The position numbers and the translations under genes were made by a program. The notes beneath the pieces were generated by a model. The model made no database searches. It saw only the letters and a program-made list of their open reading frames with translations, and had not been told where the DNA came from. From assembly GCA_023392595.1 (NCBI GenBank), contig JAEVYU010000010.1:1-8971 (forward strand): a DNA stretch of 8,971 bases. Reading direction: 5' to 3'. This DNA comes from Bacillota bacterium. Its GTDB lineage: Bacteria > Bacillota > UBA4882 > UBA8346. Shown in pieces: positions 7,775 to 8,971 of the stretch. Numbering within the stretch: the first letter of the stretch is position 1; every line of letters begins with the position of its first letter.

Positions 7775-7859
7775 TAGTAAACTTACATTATGTCCATACT
7801 GTGACCAATCGGTGTATTTTAGACAATCAGAGCCCCTATCTCCAGAGTATAGCTTCTTT

Positions 7860-7891
7860 AGTATAGATGAATATTCTGTTCAAATGTTCAA
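7860..7891 (-). promoter_or_regulatory. Possible promoter for the efflux operon, weak
   Basis: On the minus strand TTGAAC (7886-7891) and TATACT (7860-7865) could serve as -35 and -10 boxes, but the spacer of 20 bases is too long (19 if TGAACA is used). Operator D fills the spacer, which would suit repression. Transcripts would carry a leader of over 200 bases before the adaptor gene. No better promoter was found in 7657-7909. Confidence 0.22.
7868..7890. promoter_or_regulatory. Candidate TetR operator D, just after tetR
   Basis: TGAATATT-N7-AATGTTCA has arms that pair in seven of eight positions and the same seven-base spacing as sites A to C. It starts some 20 bases past the tetR stop codon and is the farthest of the three from the adaptor gene. 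Confidence 0.5.
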
Positions 7892-7909
7892 TCGTATACA
7901 AAAAATTTT

Positions 7910-8500
7910 TTACCCATGACTAATTGCCCGTAATAACAAGGCAAACATATTCTCCGCATCCTGTATGATCTCTTCATACTCCCGCTCTAATGCCATGGGG
8001 CCGGCAAATGCTCCGAAAGCTAAAAATAACATTCTCGCAGTACATGGAATATCATCAATGACAAAACTACCTTCCTCAACCCCCTTTTTAAGGATCAGTT
8101 TGATCTTATCGGTCAGGTGATTTTCTAATTCTATACGGCGAACTTTGATGTTTTTATTAATGTGTTTCACAAAATCTTTCATCATAAATTCTTGAATGGC
8201 CTGATTCTGGCGAATTTGCCGGTTGATATATTCGATGTTGCCCACTAATAAATCATGTAAGATGGTGGAAGCAGGGGCAGACTGATTCATGATTTGAGCT
8301 ATCTGGGTTTCCGACTGTTGAAACAAATTTTTTTCAAAAGCGTCAATCAACTCATCTTTGTTGCGGAATTCCAAATAAATAGTGCCGACACTGATACCGA
8401 CCTCTTTGGCGACATCTTGCATGGTTGTGTTGTCGAGCCCCTTACGGCTGCATAATTTGATGAACGCATTGACAATTTCATTGCGCCGGTTTACATCCAT
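7910..8500 (-). CDS. TetR/AcrR-family transcriptional repressor
   Basis: The 196-residue product has the usual TetR size. The N-terminal DNA-binding domain is plain: a first helix (RRNEIVNAFIKLCSRKG), then the helix-turn-helix TTMQDVAKEVGISVGTIYLEF (about residues 25-45), with the family's G-T-I-Y signature and the following F-x-N-K-D-E-L. The remaining helices would form the ligand-binding and dimer domain. ATG 8500 is chosen; an in-frame TTG 8503 directly precedes it, and AAAGGGAAGTGAT upstream could serve either. It is read in the same direction as the efflux genes, with no terminator hairpin after it, so some read-through into the operon is possible. Operator-like elements on its own promoter suggest autorepression. 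The inducing ligand is unknown. Confidence 0.92.
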   Translation of the reverse strand: MDVNRRNEIVNAFIKLCSRKGLDNTTMQDVAKEVGISVGTIYLEFRNKDELIDAFEKNLFQQSETQIAQIMNQSAPASTILHDLLVGNIEYINRQIRQNQAIQEFMMKDFVKHINKNIKVRRIELENHLTDKIKLILKKGVEEGSFVIDDIPCTARMLFLAFGAFAGPMALEREYEEIIQDAENMFALLLRAISHG

Positions 8501-8523
8501 CAAGAATCACTTCCCTTTAAATT

Positions 8524-8550
8524 TATGAATATTTCATTTATATATTCATA
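8524..8550. promoter_or_regulatory. Candidate TetR operator A on the tetR promoter
   Basis: TATGAATAT (8524-8532) and ATATTCATA (8542-8550) are perfect inverted 9-base arms around nine bases. A nested palindrome, ATGAA-TAT-TTCAT, lies at 8525-8537. The element starts inside the -10 box of the tetR promoter and ends about 24 bases before the start codon, so bound repressor would block initiation. Confidence 0.75.
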
Positions 8551-8576
8551 TTAGAGTCATTTATGTTTCTTGTCAA
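8548..8576 (-). promoter_or_regulatory. tetR promoter (sigma-A type)
   Basis: On the minus strand a consensus TTGACA (8571-8576) is followed by exactly 17 bases and TAATAT (8548-8553). Start of transcription would fall near 8541, leaving a leader of about 40 bases with the Shine-Dalgarno AAAGGG. The -10 box is overlapped by operator A. Confidence 0.8.
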
Positions 8577-8616
8577 GCTTGAAGTTAAAAAGTGCCTTAA
8601 TCATTTTGATAGTACT

Positions 8617-8790
8617 CTAATCGGTATCACCCTGTTCCCATTCTCGCTCTAATTCTTTTATTAATAATTTAAATTCTTTTCCTGTAAATAGAGGCACAAT
8701 ACCACTTGGTATTTCTTTATATTGTTTATCAGTTTCACCTTTCAAGATCCAATCAGCCGAAACTTCATATAATTGCGATAATGCAAAATC
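8617..8790 (-). pseudogene. XRE-family regulator, C-terminal fragment
   Basis: The minus strand reads from the junction region to a TAG at 8617-8619, giving about 58 residues beginning near GIDFALSQLYEVSADWILKGE. The string LYEVSADWILKGE is the typical end of a phage-repressor-like (XRE/Cro-CI) helix-turn-helix domain, normally preceded by about 45 residues carrying the DNA-binding helices. Those are absent: a few codons upstream the frame enters Spo0E-like sequence and reaches a stop at 8809-8811, with no start codon. The remaining tail (FTGKEFKLLIKELEREWEQG) is intact. The fragment cannot bind DNA by itself. It points toward the tetR promoter and lies about 40 bases upstream of it. Confidence 0.7.
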
Positions 8791-8970
8791 GATCCCAAAA
8801 CCATTGAATTATTGGAGAAAAAAATAGCCGCCGGCCGCCGCAAGCTCCAGGAAACTTATGACGCCCGCGGGTGCACCGACGCTGTCGTCTTGGCCTGCAG
8901 TATGGAACTGGATAAACTCATTGTAAGGCATCTAAAGATGACCGGGATGATGCGGAGTCCGCGGAGCTAA
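8782..8970 (+). pseudogene. Spo0E-like phosphatase, core intact but no good start (copy 2)
   Basis: The frame reads KIDPKTIELLEKK, then GRRKLQETYDARGCTDAVVLACSMELDKLI and a basic tail to the TAA at 8968-8970. Two helices joined by the turn and the S-x-E-L-D-x-L-I signature are the whole Spo0E-family core, so the protein would be expected to act on Spo0A~P if made. A stop lies directly before the frame (8779-8781) and no ATG or GTG precedes the core; TTG 8812 is the only early start and has no ribosome binding site. An ATG at 8781 sits where copy 1 has its start but is two bases out of frame. The 5' end is therefore probably lost or frameshifted at the junction with the XRE fragment. A working gene starting at TTG 8812 cannot be excluded. 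Confidence 0.65.
8785..8894 (+). repeat. Direct repeat, right copy (Spo0E N-terminal segment)
   Basis: This is the partner of 251-357, with about 90% identity by eye and three extra bases (one lysine codon). The two copies bracket the KRDGAG genes, the efflux operon and tetR in the same orientation, about 8.5 kb apart. Confidence 0.8.
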
Positions 8971-8971
8971 G

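Noticed and set aside
7891..7909. A-run and T-run after tetR as an intrinsic terminator
   Set aside because: AAAAAATTTTTT is a short AT palindrome without a GC-rich stem, so it would not make a stable terminator hairpin.
1..8971. Insertion sequence, integrase, CRISPR array, tRNA or rRNA
   Set aside because: No transposase or integrase motif, regularly spaced repeats or RNA-gene signature was seen on either strand; the bracketing Spo0E repeats are diverged gene copies, not terminal repeats of an element.

Overview
The window looks like chromosomal DNA from a spore-forming, two-membraned (diderm) member of the Firmicutes. Two kinds of evidence point there. A complete tripartite RND efflux operon (periplasmic adaptor, inner-membrane pump, TolC-type outer-membrane channel) only makes sense with an outer membrane. 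Both edges carry pieces of Spo0E-type phosphatase genes, a family tied to endospore-forming Firmicutes. Ribosome binding sites are Firmicute-like (AAAGGAGG, AAAGGTGAT), and GTG/TTG starts are common. Sporomusaceae-like Negativicutes would fit, as would other diderm spore formers; the sequence does not decide between them.

Layout. 1-123 is the 3' end of an unrecognised + strand gene. 245-433 holds a broken Spo0E-like gene. 370-905 holds two small minus-strand genes that share a K-R-D-G-A-G motif; the upstream one is split by a one-base frameshift. 935-1447 is an unrecognised 170-residue protein. 1543-1981 is a chain of three very short, overlapping minus-strand reading frames directly behind the TolC gene. 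1978-7647 is the efflux operon, read on the minus strand in the order adaptor, pump, channel. 7657-7909 is its regulatory region, and 7910-8500 is a TetR-family repressor gene in the same direction. 8617-8790 is the C-terminal half of an XRE-type regulator gene, cut off where a second Spo0E-like gene begins (8782-8970).

How it works together. The TetR protein probably represses both itself and the efflux operon. A 23-bp element, TGAATATT-N7-AATATTCA with small variations, occurs once on the tetR promoter and three times between tetR and the adaptor gene. The tetR promoter is clear (TTGACA, 17-bp spacer, TAATAT) and the element begins inside its -10 box. Binding of a toxic ligand would release the repressor and turn on the adaptor, pump and channel, which would export the compound across both membranes.

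The two ends look like rearranged accessory DNA: near-identical Spo0E pieces in direct orientation bracket the efflux block, and both sit at breakpoints with other truncated or frameshifted genes. The efflux core is ordinary in type. The less expected parts are the operator set, the bracketing Spo0E relics, the KRDGAG small-protein pair and the coupled micro-ORFs after tolC.
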